From Bin87 sp965220105 (lineage in GTDB: Bacteria > Chloroflexota > Dehalococcoidia > Lucifugimonadales > UBA3495), in assembly GCA_965220105.1 (NCBI GenBank), contig OZ244811.1, positions 2,790,001 to 2,854,000 on the forward strand: 64,000 nt of DNA. The letters run 5' to 3'. The number at the start of each line of letters is the position of its first letter. Within the stretch, counting starts at the first letter, position 1. The notes beneath the pieces were generated by a model. That model searched no databases. It was not told the origin of the DNA and saw nothing but the letters and a program-made list of their open reading frames with translations. Of this stretch, positions 38,495-47,819 are shown one piece after another. The translations under genes and the position numbers were made by a program.

Positions 38495-39738
38495 TTCGAC
38501 GCCTGTTTGCGACCCTGTTCGGCAGGTACCGCAGAGTTACTCTCCTGTCCATCACGGTCGCTGTCAACAGCTTTGGCATGGGTACCATCGCCCCCGTGCT
38601 GCCCCTGTTCACCGAGCGGGAATATAACGCCAACGCCGCCCAGGTCGGCATCGCCATTGGCCTCTTCGGCGCGGGACGCCTGGTCACCAGTCTTCCCGCC
38701 GGATATTTCTCCCAGCTGTACGGACGACTTCCCGTGATGGCTTTGGGAGCCGCGATTAACCTCGTGGGCGCGTCCATGGTCTCGTTGTCGTTCAGCTATT
38801 GGTGGCTCACCAGTTGGCGCTTCGTGTCTGGCGTCGGCGGCAGCGTGTTCAACACCGTGGCCACGGTGTACCTGCGCGACGAAACCAGTCCCGAGACGAG
38901 GGGACGCCTGTTGAGTACCCAGGAGATGAGCATCCTCGCCGGCCAGATCCTCGGGCCGTTGCTGGGAGGTTACCTGGGTAGCGCCTTCGGTTTGCGAATA
39001 CCGCTCTACGTCCAGGCCGTGCTGATGGCCCTGTCCCTGGCCGTGATTCTGTTCGTACTACCGGAATCGCGCTGGCGCGAAGAACAGGCCGTCCGCCGCC
39101 GGGCATCCCCTCCGGGAGGTCCGCAAGCCCAGCCTCCGGGCGGGCGTCAGCGGGGCGCATTCTGGCGGTTGATATTCAGTCCCGCCTTCATATTCGTGGG
39201 CATGTTTGCCCTGATGATAGTTGCCAATCGGCAGGGCGCGCGCTTCAGCGTCATGCCCCTGTTTGGGCGCGTCAAGGGGTTTAGCCCGGCGGATCTGGGG
39301 CTGTGGTTCAGTATTACTCATTTCCCACAACTGTTCTCCACATTCGCTTCCGGGTACCTGTCCGACCGTTTCGGGCGCAAGTGGCCCATTATCCCCTCGA
39401 TAATTCTGATGTGCGCCGGGATCACAGTATTCGTGTGGGCCGGCGACTTGTGGCAACTGCTGGTTTCGGGCGTTCTGATGGGAATGGGCGAGGGCCTGGG
39501 CAGTCCGGCCGGCACCGTGTTCTTCGCCGATATTGCTCCCCCGGGTCTGGAGGGAGTAACCATCGGCCTGCTCCGCACCTTCGGAGGGTTGGGGACTATC
39601 GCCGGGGCCATGATTCTGGGCGCGGTGGCCGACGTCGCCGGCTTTCCCTGGTCCCTGTGGGTCGATGCCATCGTGTTCGCCGCGTCGGGGATCGGTGTCA
39701 TTCTATTCGTCCGGGAAACCCGCCGCCGCAGAGTCTAG
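38491..39738 (+). CDS. MFS transporter
   Basis: 415 residues from GTG 38491, overlapping the DUF951 stop by four bases. It has about 12 helices; the loop 2-3 MFS motif is seen as AGYFSQLYGRLPVM and the equivalent in the second half as SGYLSDRFGRKWPI. A Pro/Gly/Arg-rich cytoplasmic loop (SPPGGPQAQPPGGRQRG) joins the halves. Substrate unknown; its position after pyrF does not indicate one. Confidence 0.87.
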   Translation: MIRRLFATLFGRYRRVTLLSITVAVNSFGMGTIAPVLPLFTEREYNANAAQVGIAIGLFGAGRLVTSLPAGYFSQLYGRLPVMALGAAINLVGASMVSLSFSYWWLTSWRFVSGVGGSVFNTVATVYLRDETSPETRGRLLSTQEMSILAGQILGPLLGGYLGSAFGLRIPLYVQAVLMALSLAVILFVLPESRWREEQAVRRRASPPGGPQAQPPGGRQRGAFWRLIFSPAFIFVGMFALMIVANRQGARFSVMPLFGRVKGFSPADLGLWFSITHFPQLFSTFASGYLSDRFGRKWPIIPSIILMCAGITVFVWAGDLWQLLVSGVLMGMGEGLGSPAGTVFFADIAPPGLEGVTIGLLRTFGGLGTIAGAMILGAVADVAGFPWSLWVDAIVFAASGIGVILFVRETRRRRV

Positions 39739-39774
39739 CGAAACGTCAGTGGGCGGCGCCACGGCCCCGCCGGG

Positions 39775-41145
39775 TTAGCTATCCGCCGATACTGCTTCCC
39801 CAGAGACTGATTCCGCCGAGACCGATTCCGTGTGCATCGACACCGCCGGGTGGTCGATCCGAACTCTGAATAGCAGCCCAGCGCCGATGATGAAAAGCAG
39901 CGCGCTCGCGCCCATCAACGCGGTATAACCGAATCCGGGGCCGTGCCACACCGTTACCAGGTCGGGTAGCGGGCCAATGGCCTTGGCGATGGCGGCTCCG
40001 ATCACGGAACCCAGGTTCACCATGCCCATGTGCTGCGCTTCCCGCCCCGGCGTGCCCAGGTCGTTGGCCATGGCCCAGTGGGCGGCCAGCACCACGCCTA
40101 CGGAACCCCCGATTACACTGGCCACCAGCACCGCTTGAAGATAAGTGGTGACCCAAATCATGCCCAGCGTCGATGCCACGGCAAGCGTCGCCCCGGCCAT
40201 CAATACCGGTTTACGCCCAATCCGGTCTGACAACCAGCCGGCGGGATACGTGGTCAATACCAGCATGCCGCCGATGCCGATAATCGCGACGCCCAGGGCT
40301 TGTGCCGGGTTTTCCACCTGCACCTTGTCGCGCAGGAAAAAAAGCCCATAGGTGGTGAAGATGACCACCGCTGCCAGGAACGCCGCCCGCGATACCACGA
40401 ACCAGGGCAGGTCCGGGTGCAGTCGAACCATGCTGGTGGACTCGGGAAAGGACATGGCGGCCCGACGGAACGAGCCGGTGACCGGCCCGCCCGATCGCTG
40501 CATCCGCCGGTAGATGGTCATAAAACTAATCGCGGCGCAGCCGAAAATGATCACGCCAAAGAGGCCCAGCGTCGCCCAAAGCCAATAAGCCGTTTCCCGC
40601 CCGGTGTAGCGACCGACCAGCATGCCCGCCACAAACAATATGGTGGCTCCGCCCATGGCGTCCAGCAGCGTTTTCACCGACGCCGAAGCACCCACGCGGC
40701 CCGGCGGCACCAACTCCCGCACGCTGGCCAGGTAAGGCGAATAACCGATACCTGCGTTGATCTGGATGAACAGCCAGATCACCAACAAGCTCACGTAATT
40801 CAATGGCAGCGCCAGGCCGGCCAGTCCAACCGGAATGCAGAGGCACGTCCACAACAGATAAGGCAACCGCCGCCCGATGCGCGACCTGGTGCGGTCACTG
40901 GCCCACCCCACCGGAACCTGTACCAGCGCGGCAGCGCCGAGACCAATGAGTCCCAGCACTCCCAGCAGGGTGTTCTTGGCCGCCTCCGGCGCCACTTCCA
41001 GCACCAGCACCGGAATCACCACGGTGTCCATGGCGAGAATGAAACCCGCGATTCCAAAGCTATAGGCGTTCAGCCGGAGCAAATCCCGTTTACCCCACCG
41101 ATCGGTTGGGGGTGAACGCCGTGAACGGGTGGCAAACGCAGTCAT
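39775..41145 (-). CDS. MFS transporter, SLC45/GPH-like
   Basis: 456 residues, 12 predicted helices, with VGWASDRTRSRIGRRLPYLL (loop 2-3) and AGWLSDRIGRKPVLMAG (second half). The first pattern, with a longer Arg-rich loop, is like sugar/cation symporters and SLC45 proteins. The hydrophilic C terminus has short repeats (ESVSAESVSGEAVSADS) from a near-tandem DNA repeat. It is convergent with the gene ending at 39738. Substrate unknown. Confidence 0.85.
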   Translation of the reverse strand: MTAFATRSRRSPPTDRWGKRDLLRLNAYSFGIAGFILAMDTVVIPVLVLEVAPEAAKNTLLGVLGLIGLGAAALVQVPVGWASDRTRSRIGRRLPYLLWTCLCIPVGLAGLALPLNYVSLLVIWLFIQINAGIGYSPYLASVRELVPPGRVGASASVKTLLDAMGGATILFVAGMLVGRYTGRETAYWLWATLGLFGVIIFGCAAISFMTIYRRMQRSGGPVTGSFRRAAMSFPESTSMVRLHPDLPWFVVSRAAFLAAVVIFTTYGLFFLRDKVQVENPAQALGVAIIGIGGMLVLTTYPAGWLSDRIGRKPVLMAGATLAVASTLGMIWVTTYLQAVLVASVIGGSVGVVLAAHWAMANDLGTPGREAQHMGMVNLGSVIGAAIAKAIGPLPDLVTVWHGPGFGYTALMGASALLFIIGAGLLFRVRIDHPAVSMHTESVSAESVSGEAVSADS

Positions 41146-41284
41146 GGTCGGCTGGATTTACCTGCAAGTCTCGGGGTAAGTTATCCGAGTATATGCTAGA
41201 ATCCCCGGGCCGGCTACGGTCGGACTGCACCCCAGCCCGCTCTGTCGATTCCACTCCGGGAGAACGAACCAGGGAGAACGAACC

Positions 41285-42334
41285 GTGCGTATCTGTTCGC
41301 TGCTGCCCAGCGGTACCGAAATACTTTTCGCCCTGGGTTTGGGCGACCAGATTATTGGCGTAACCGACCTGTGCGACTACCCGCCGGCGGCATTGGACAA
41401 GCGCATCGTTTGCCGCAGCCGCATTGATCCATCCAAACTGTCCAGCGAAGAAGTCGAGGCCGAGATGCACCGAATCCTGGCCGCCGGCGAGAGTCCCTAC
41501 GACCTGGACGTGGCATGGCTCCGCAGCGCCGCGCCGGACGTGGTGCTAACCCAGGATTTGTGCTACTTCTGCGAAGTGGACGCCGGCACGGTGGGACGCG
41601 CCATAGCGCCCATCGCCATTCCCCCAAGGATGCTCAACCTGAACCCGCGCACGCTGGACGAGATACTCGACAGCTTCCTGGAGATTGGACGGGCCTGCCA
41701 GAGCCTGCAACGCGCAAACCAGCTGGTCGATTCGCTGCGGGCTCGCATCGACGCCGTTGTTGGAGCGCTGGCCGATGTCTCCCATCGTCCGGCAGTGTTC
41801 TCCCTGGAAGGGGTGAACCCCCTGGTCATCGGCGGCCACTGGGTCACCGACCTGATGCTTACCGCCGGCGGACGCCTGCCGGAACGGTTCGCGCCGGGAT
41901 GCCCGGCGGAACGCATCGAATGGGGCGAAGTGGTGGCCGCCGCACCGGACAAACTGTACGTCGATTTGTGCTCGTCGGACCTGGAGCGCGGTCGGCGGGA
42001 GATACCCTGGCTGGCCGCACAACCGGGCTGGAACGAGTTGCCCGCCGTCCGGTCAGGCGAGGTCTACCTGATTGACCACAGCACCCTGAGCCGCCCCGGG
42101 CCTCGCATCGTGGACGGCCTGGAGGCGGTGGCCCAACTCACCCATCCTGACCGTTTCTCCGGCTGTATTCCCGACGGAATGGTTCTGAAACTGGACCGGG
42201 ACGTTGCGAGTAAATTGCCCACAGATCGAATCAGCGACGCATTCTATCCCTGGCCAGCCGATAATCTCCCGAACGCGGATTCTGTGCATGAATTCGTGGC
42301 GGCGTCTGGCATTAGTGATACTAGCCGGGTATAA
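41285..42334 (+). CDS. BtuF-like cobalamin-binding-fold protein without export signal
   Basis: 349 residues of the periplasmic-binding fold class III: MRICSLLPSGTEILFALGLG is the family start, followed by DLCDYPPAALDK, DVVLTQDLCYFCEVD and GTARL-type segments later. There is no signal peptide or lipobox, so the protein should stay in the cytoplasm unless the true start lies elsewhere. No ABC permease or ATPase is adjacent. The start is GTG 41285; the ribosome binding region GGGAGAACGAACC is duplicated directly upstream. Confidence 0.82.
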   Translation: MRICSLLPSGTEILFALGLGDQIIGVTDLCDYPPAALDKRIVCRSRIDPSKLSSEEVEAEMHRILAAGESPYDLDVAWLRSAAPDVVLTQDLCYFCEVDAGTVGRAIAPIAIPPRMLNLNPRTLDEILDSFLEIGRACQSLQRANQLVDSLRARIDAVVGALADVSHRPAVFSLEGVNPLVIGGHWVTDLMLTAGGRLPERFAPGCPAERIEWGEVVAAAPDKLYVDLCSSDLERGRREIPWLAAQPGWNELPAVRSGEVYLIDHSTLSRPGPRIVDGLEAVAQLTHPDRFSGCIPDGMVLKLDRDVASKLPTDRISDAFYPWPADNLPNADSVHEFVAASGISDTSRV

Positions 42335-42367
42335 TCATCGGCAGACTACCAGAGGAGTGAATTCGCC

Positions 42368-42853
42368 GTGGTTGACACACTCGAATTTCGGACCGCGATG
42401 TCCAAATTTGCTACCGGCGTAACCGTCGTTACTACTCTGGACCCCGAGGGAGTGCCTCATGCCATGACGGCTAATGCCTTCACCTCGGTGTGTCTGGATC
42501 CGCCCACGCTGCTGGTGTGCGTAGCCCACAACACCATCACCTACGGGTACGTGGAAGCGCAGCAGCGCATTGGCGTGAACGTGTTGCGCGAAGAACAGGA
42601 AGAGCTGGGCCAGTACTTCGCCCGCCGTCCGGAACAGCGGGAAGGTGACCCCGATTACTCCTACACCATCGGCGACCACGGCGTGCCCGCCCTGGACGGT
42701 TCCATGGTCTTCTTCAATTGCGACATCGTGGGCGCCCACGTCTACGGCGACCACACGATATACGTTGGTGAAGTCAAGGCAATGGTGCGGAACGACCAGG
42801 ACGCCAACCCGCTCATGTTCTTCGACAGCCACTGGTACCATCCCGGGCACTGA
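42368..42853 (+). CDS. Flavin reductase-like (HpaC type) FMN-binding protein
   Basis: 161 residues: FRTAMSKFATGVTVVTTLDP is the family opening, followed by AMTANAFTSVCLDPPTLLVC and VNVLREEQEELGQYFA. It uses NAD(P)H to reduce FMN or FAD, supplying reduced flavin to a partner monooxygenase, possibly the LLM protein at 24474. GTG start with GAGGAG ten bases upstream. It ends 28 bases before a methyltransferase of foreign composition. Confidence 0.9.
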   Translation: MVDTLEFRTAMSKFATGVTVVTTLDPEGVPHAMTANAFTSVCLDPPTLLVCVAHNTITYGYVEAQQRIGVNVLREEQEELGQYFARRPEQREGDPDYSYTIGDHGVPALDGSMVFFNCDIVGAHVYGDHTIYVGEVKAMVRNDQDANPLMFFDSHWYHPGH

Positions 42854-42881
42854 TAGCCGGCGAATTAGAGGTCAGCGGTCA

Positions 42882-43676
42882 ATGCTGGATGTGGATCAAA
42901 TCTACCACGCAGACGCGTTCGAGTTGTTCCCACAAATAGACGACGGTTCGATAGACCTCGTGGTTTGTGACGGCCCGTACGGAGTAACTGCCAACGCGTG
43001 GGATCGAGTTGGCAACATCCAAGAGTTCAACTTGGAGCTAATTCGCATATTCTCCGCCAAATTGAAAGACGGTGGGGCCCTGTATCTATTTGGGAAGTCA
43101 GATTGCATTGACTTCATCGATTACCGGCCGTATCTCAACTTACGATCTCGAATCGTTTGGTACCAACCAAGCCGGCTATCGCAGGGTAGGATAAGCTACA
43201 CAAACAACTACGATACGATTTGCTATTTCGTGAAGGGGAAGCGCCCGAAGGTATTCGACCTTGACGCTATAAGGGTCCCTCAATTGGTGGAATTAGAGCA
43301 CAGGCTACGTTGTGAAAGGGTACCTTCAGTCAAAAATGGCAGGTTCGGAAAAACGAAATTTAGCGATAAAGGGAAAAACCCTGGCGACGTTTGGGGCGAC
43401 ATCAAACAGTTAACGTACAAATCCAAAGAACTCGTGAGCCGAAAAGCTCTAAACACTGTGCAAAAGCCGGAGAAATTAATTGAGCGCCTCGTACTAGCAA
43501 GCTCGTTAGTCGGTGACTTAGTCCTCGACCCATTTGCCGGGGTGGGTACGTGCTCGGTAGTGTGCCGTCAATTAGACCGGCATTTCATAGGGATCGAAAA
43601 GGACGCAAGTTTTGTATCGGAGGGCATCTCCCGTTTGGAAAACCTTAGGAGCAGCACAACATTGCGTGTTTTTTGA
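42882..43676 (+). CDS. Type II DNA methyltransferase (beta-class), variant DGPY motif
   Basis: 264 residues. Motif IV is DLVVCDGPYGVTANAW, with DGPY in place of the usual DPPY or SPPY. Motif I, at the C-terminal side, is LVLDPFAGVGTCSVVC, the order of beta-class N4-cytosine or N6-adenine enzymes. ALYLFGKSDCIDF and QKPEKLIERLVLASS are other family segments. The target-recognition region lies between. Codon use and GC content differ clearly from neighbours (many AAA, AAT and ATA codons), suggesting recent acquisition. It is directly followed by a gene of the same composition, probably its restriction partner. Confidence 0.83.
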   Translation: MLDVDQIYHADAFELFPQIDDGSIDLVVCDGPYGVTANAWDRVGNIQEFNLELIRIFSAKLKDGGALYLFGKSDCIDFIDYRPYLNLRSRIVWYQPSRLSQGRISYTNNYDTICYFVKGKRPKVFDLDAIRVPQLVELEHRLRCERVPSVKNGRFGKTKFSDKGKNPGDVWGDIKQLTYKSKELVSRKALNTVQKPEKLIERLVLASSLVGDLVLDPFAGVGTCSVVCRQLDRHFIGIEKDASFVSEGISRLENLRSSTTLRVF

Positions 43677-43678
43677 TT

Positions 43679-44173
43679 ATGACCCGCGATATCAAGCGAC
43701 AGATTATAGCCTTGGTACTTCAAGCGTCGGAACTTGCTCGTTCGATTGGGATAGCCAATCTGCTTCAACCCGGGTTGGTGAAAGAAATGGTCATCGCTGA
43801 TATCCTTGGGCACGAATTGATCCACTCGAAACGCGATGCCGATGCACATGCAAGAGGTGACCCGAACGAAAAATACGAATACCTTTCGTGTAAAGAAGGT
43901 GGCAGCGGTCAGTTAGACCGGATGTTTAAAGAACCCCCCGAAAAACGCGAGGAATCTCTAACCAGAATTACCCGTAATACTCAATTCTATCTCGCCGTGT
44001 TTTACGCGAATAACCAAAGCGCATGCAAAGTGATTTATGAGATCAGTCCCGACGTCATCTTGGCTGAAACTGAGTTGAGATTGGACAATAGCAGAAATGC
44101 TATATCCCACGTCGGATTTTCTGAGAATTGGGCCCGGGAAAACGGTCGGATAGTTTACGAGGACAAACCATAG
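43679..44173 (+). CDS. Candidate type II restriction endonuclease
   Basis: About 164 residues from ATG 43679 (TTG 43673 overlaps the methyltransferase stop). Evidence for function is mostly positional: same strand, immediate coupling and the same AT-rich composition as the methyltransferase. In the sequence, ADILGHELIHSKRDADAH and KYEYLSCKEGGSGQLDRMF have the layout of a nuclease core, with acidic residues and a Lys (E-Y-L-S-C-K) that could fit PD-(D/E)XK. The match to a named family is not certain. Confidence 0.52.
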   Translation: MTRDIKRQIIALVLQASELARSIGIANLLQPGLVKEMVIADILGHELIHSKRDADAHARGDPNEKYEYLSCKEGGSGQLDRMFKEPPEKREESLTRITRNTQFYLAVFYANNQSACKVIYEISPDVILAETELRLDNSRNAISHVGFSENWARENGRIVYEDKP

Positions 44174-44174
44174 C

Positions 44175-44867
44175 CTATCCTCTCCTCCAACCCTCCAACC
44201 GCTCCAGGAACCCCGCCACGGCCTCGTTGACCGCTGCGGGCTGCTCCAGCGTGACGAAGTGGCCCGAACCGGGAACCACCACCACCGCGGCGTCCTGCAA
44301 CTCTCGCGCCAGGTATTCGGCGTAGCGCACCGGGGTCATCACATCGTCCTGACCCACGATGACCAACGAGGGCAGCGCAATTTCTCTCACCCGTTCCATC
44401 ACGTCGAACCGGTCGCAGGCCGACAGGTCGTTGTGCTCGACCATTGGGCCGGACTCCAGGGCCCGGGCCGCCAGTTGTGGCGCCAGTTCCCGATTGATCG
44501 CCTCGTAATATCCGGGAGCTTCCGACCTCCACTGGGCGTCGTCCAGGCAACGGTTCAGGTAGTCCGGATGCACGCGCAGACGCGCTCCGGTGCCGATTAG
44601 CACCAGGCCGGCCAGGTCTTGGGGAAAACGCAATGCGTAGTCCAGCGCAATGGCGCCGCCCATAGAGTGCCCGAACAGCACGAAGGGCGGATAACCTCGC
44701 GCCAACGCATAATCTCGTAGCCAATCGACGTAGCCGGCGATGCTGTCCCGCGGTTCTCCGTCCGGGTGGCCGGGCAGGTTCACCGCGTCCGCATCCGAAA
44801 ATCGGGCGGTCTGATAGTGGTAGGTAAGCTCGTTTTGTCCCGAGCCGTGCACCATCACCAGTTGCAT
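44175..44867 (-). CDS. Alpha/beta-hydrolase
   Basis: 230 residues with MVHGSGQNELTYHYQ (oxyanion), FVLFGHSMGGAIALDYALRF (nucleophile Ser in GHSMG), IVGQDDVMTPVRYAEYL (acid) and VPGSGHFVTLEQP (His). A complete triad for an esterase, lactonase or thioesterase-type reaction. It lies six bases downstream of gyrA on the same strand and so is probably in the same transcript. Convergent with the candidate restriction gene. Confidence 0.88.
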   Translation of the reverse strand: MQLVMVHGSGQNELTYHYQTARFSDADAVNLPGHPDGEPRDSIAGYVDWLRDYALARGYPPFVLFGHSMGGAIALDYALRFPQDLAGLVLIGTGARLRVHPDYLNRCLDDAQWRSEAPGYYEAINRELAPQLAARALESGPMVEHNDLSACDRFDVMERVREIALPSLVIVGQDDVMTPVRYAEYLARELQDAAVVVVPGSGHFVTLEQPAAVNEAVAGFLERLEGWRRG

Positions 44868-44873
44868 GGGGAG

Positions 44874-47756
44874 TTAATCCTCTTCGTCGTCGTCATCGTC
44901 TCCGGGGTCGTCATCGGGGTCGTCTTCTGATTCTTCGCCGGCCAGCGGGAATAGCGGAGCCTGGCCGTTCACCGCAACGTCAGCGTCGCTATCGTCGCTG
45001 AAATCGGCTCCGTCAGCGTCGGCTCCGTCAGCGTCGGCTCCGTCAGCGTCGGCTCCGTCAGCGTCGGCTCCGTCAGCGTCGGCTCCGTCAGCGTCGGCTT
45101 CATCAACGTCGGCTTCATCAACGTCGGCTTCATCAACGTCGGCTTCATATTGTTCGTCCGCCTCCGCGGCGATTTCCTCGGCCTGCTCCAGCACGGTGGC
45201 GGCGTGGCCGTTGGTGCGGGTCGGGTCGGACTGACTGTAGTCGGTGGCGCGGAAACAGGCGATGGATACCACGCTGTCGTCGCCGCCGCGCTCCCGCCAG
45301 ATGATGACTCCCTTGGTCTGCCGGGTGTTGACCACCTTTACTTCGGCGAGGTTGATCCGCACCACCTGGCCGCGCGCCGAGATGATAAACACCTCGTGAT
45401 CTTCCTGGTCGTTCATTTCGGCGGAGGTGACGATTTTGGCGTCAACCACCGGCCCAGTGGGTTTATCGCTCCGGTCCACGGCAAAGGTTTTTACCCCCAT
45501 TCCGTTGCGCCCCTTTTCGCGATATATCGCTTCGCCCTTGCCGTTGTAGAGCGGTGTGGCTTTGCCATATCCCTTTTCGCTGACTACCAGCAGGTACTCG
45601 TCCTGGGGATTGTTGACCACATCAATCGCTACCACCCTGTCTTTGCCGTTGAACTCGTCCTTGAACTTCATCCCGATGACGCCGCCAGTGCCGCGCTTGT
45701 GCGGAGTGATTTCGCCAGCAGAAAACATCAGCGCTTGCCCTTGCTCAGTAACCAGCATGATCGACGCGCTATCATTCGCCGGGCGAACGCCCACCAGTTC
45801 GTCGCCATCCCTGACTTTCACCGCAATCAGTCCGGATGGACGCAGGTTTTTGAACTCTCCGGGATGCAGCGCCATGACCTGCCCTCGTCGTGTAGCAAAC
45901 ACATACAGATGTTCATACTCCCCACGCCGCGCCGGCACCATGGTTTGCACCTGCTCGCCAGGTTGCAGGCGGATCAGGTTTACCAGCAACATGCCCCGTG
46001 CCGTCCGGCCGGTATCATTTGGCGCCTCATACACGTTCAGCGGGTACACCCGGCCCTTGTTGGTGAAAAACAGGAGTTGATCGTGGGTGTTGACCACCTC
46101 CAGCTGCATCAGGGCGTCGTCATCCCGGTTGTTGGCGCCGCGCACGCCCTTGCCGCCGCGCCGCTGGTTCCGGTAGGTGCTGATGGGGACGCGCTTGATG
46201 TAGCCGCGCTGGCTCAGCGTTACCACCACGTCTTCCTGCACGATGAACTGCTCGATGGACTGCTCCTGCAACTCGGCCAGCTCAATGGCGGTGCGGCGTC
46301 CGTTGGCGTGCTTCCGCTTGAGTTCCCGGGTCTCGCGTTTGATTTCGGCCCGTATCTTTTGCGGGTTTTGCAGCAAATCCTCCAGCCGGGCAATGGTGGC
46401 CAGCAGGTCGTTGTACTCTTCGTCCAGCCGCTGCCGTTCCAGGGCGGCCAGCCGGCGCAGCTGCATGTCCAGGATGGCCTGGGCCTGAATCTCGGACAGG
46501 TCGAAAGTCTGCACCAGGTTGTTGCGGGCGGTTTCCACGTCCTGGCTGTTGCGGATGGTCTCGATGATGGCGTCGATGGCGTCCAGCGCCTTCAGCAGCC
46601 CCTCGACGATATGGGCCCGGTCCCGGGCGCGCCCCAGCTGATACTCGGTGCGCCTTCGGATGACATCTTCCCGGTGTGCGATGAAGTGGGAGATGAGGTC
46701 TTTCAGCGACAACTCCTGGGGCTGTCCGTCCACCAGCGCCAGCATGATGGCGTTGAAGGACGATCGCAGGGCCGTCCGCTTGTACAGGTTGTTCAGGATG
46801 ACGGTGGCCTGGGCATTGCGCCCCAGCTCGATCACCACGCGCATGCCCCGCCGGTCCGATTCGTCGCGGATGTCGGTGATGCCCACCAGGGTCTTATCCC
46901 GCACCAGCGTGGCGATTTTCTCCACCAGGTTGGCCTTGTTGACCTGGTACGGCAGTTCGCTGACGATGATGCGCTGCCGGTTCTGGCGGGTTTCCTCGAT
47001 CTCGGTTACCGCCTCCATAATGACGCGGCCCCGCCCGGTGGCGTACATGTCGCGAATGCCAGCGACGCCCCGGATGCGCGCTGCGGTGGGGAAGTCCGGC
47101 GCCGGCACGATGGCCATCAGCTGGTCCACGTCGCAGTCAGGATGGTCGATGACGTGGCAGACGGCGTCGCAGATTTCGCCCAGATTATGGGGCGGCATGT
47201 TGGTCGCCATGCCCACGGCGATACCCGTCGACCCGTTCACCAGCAGGTTGGGCATCCGGGCCGGCAGCACCATGGGTTCCTTCAGGGAGTCGTCGAAGTT
47301 GTCGTTGGTGTCCACCGTCTGCTGATCGATGTCGGCCAGCATCTCGTCGGCGATGGCGGCGAGGCGCGCTTCGGTGTAGCGCATGGCCGCCGGCGGATCG
47401 CCGTCGACGCTGCCGAAGTTGCCCTGCCCATCGATGAGCGGGGCCCGCATGGAGAAGTCCTGGGCCATCCGCACCAGCGCGTCGTACACCGAGCTGTCGC
47501 CGTGAGGGTGGAATTTGCCCAGCACCTCACCCACGATGCGCGCGCTCTTGCGGTACTGGCTGCCGGGACGGATTCCCATGTCGTGCATGGCGTAGAGAAT
47601 CCGACGCTGCACCGGTTTCAACCCGTCCCGCACGTCCGGCAGCGCCCGGGATACAATTACGCTCATGGCGTAGGACAGATACGACGTGCGCATCTCGTCT
47701 TCGATGGCGATGTCGGTGAAACGGTCGTTGGGTCCGGGCGGTGGGGCAGTCGTCAT
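44874..47756 (-). CDS. gyrA: DNA gyrase subunit A
   Basis: 960 residues. N-terminal cleavage domain: VSRALPDVRDGLKPVQRRIL, quinolone-region HPHGDSSVYDALVRMAQ, and the catalytic Tyr in AAMRYTEARL. The C-terminal wrapping domain contains the GyrA box QRRGGKG, which marks gyrase rather than topoisomerase IV. Subunit A breaks and rejoins DNA to introduce negative supercoils with GyrB. An unusual acidic tail (residues about 865-960) is built of short Asp/Ala repeats. AAGGAG lies nine bases before the ATG. gyrB is not in the window. Confidence 0.97.
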   Translation of the reverse strand: MTTAPPPGPNDRFTDIAIEDEMRTSYLSYAMSVIVSRALPDVRDGLKPVQRRILYAMHDMGIRPGSQYRKSARIVGEVLGKFHPHGDSSVYDALVRMAQDFSMRAPLIDGQGNFGSVDGDPPAAMRYTEARLAAIADEMLADIDQQTVDTNDNFDDSLKEPMVLPARMPNLLVNGSTGIAVGMATNMPPHNLGEICDAVCHVIDHPDCDVDQLMAIVPAPDFPTAARIRGVAGIRDMYATGRGRVIMEAVTEIEETRQNRQRIIVSELPYQVNKANLVEKIATLVRDKTLVGITDIRDESDRRGMRVVIELGRNAQATVILNNLYKRTALRSSFNAIMLALVDGQPQELSLKDLISHFIAHREDVIRRRTEYQLGRARDRAHIVEGLLKALDAIDAIIETIRNSQDVETARNNLVQTFDLSEIQAQAILDMQLRRLAALERQRLDEEYNDLLATIARLEDLLQNPQKIRAEIKRETRELKRKHANGRRTAIELAELQEQSIEQFIVQEDVVVTLSQRGYIKRVPISTYRNQRRGGKGVRGANNRDDDALMQLEVVNTHDQLLFFTNKGRVYPLNVYEAPNDTGRTARGMLLVNLIRLQPGEQVQTMVPARRGEYEHLYVFATRRGQVMALHPGEFKNLRPSGLIAVKVRDGDELVGVRPANDSASIMLVTEQGQALMFSAGEITPHKRGTGGVIGMKFKDEFNGKDRVVAIDVVNNPQDEYLLVVSEKGYGKATPLYNGKGEAIYREKGRNGMGVKTFAVDRSDKPTGPVVDAKIVTSAEMNDQEDHEVFIISARGQVVRINLAEVKVVNTRQTKGVIIWRERGGDDSVVSIACFRATDYSQSDPTRTNGHAATVLEQAEEIAAEADEQYEADVDEADVDEADVDEADADGADADGADADGADADGADADGADADGADFSDDSDADVAVNGQAPLFPLAGEESEDDPDDDPGDDDDDEED
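45004..45148. repeat. 15-bp tandem repeat in the gyrA 3' region
   Basis: About six copies of GTCAGCGTCGGCTCC followed by three of ATCAACGTCGGCTTC on the plus strand, coding on the minus strand for repeating D-A-D-G-A and D-E-A-D-V units. Slippage can change the copy number without a frameshift. Confidence 0.92.
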
Positions 47757-47819
47757 GGTATGAGGCTCCTTGGGGTATACCGCAGCCGGCGACCGGAAGC
47801 CGCCCGGCTGTCCCAGCAG

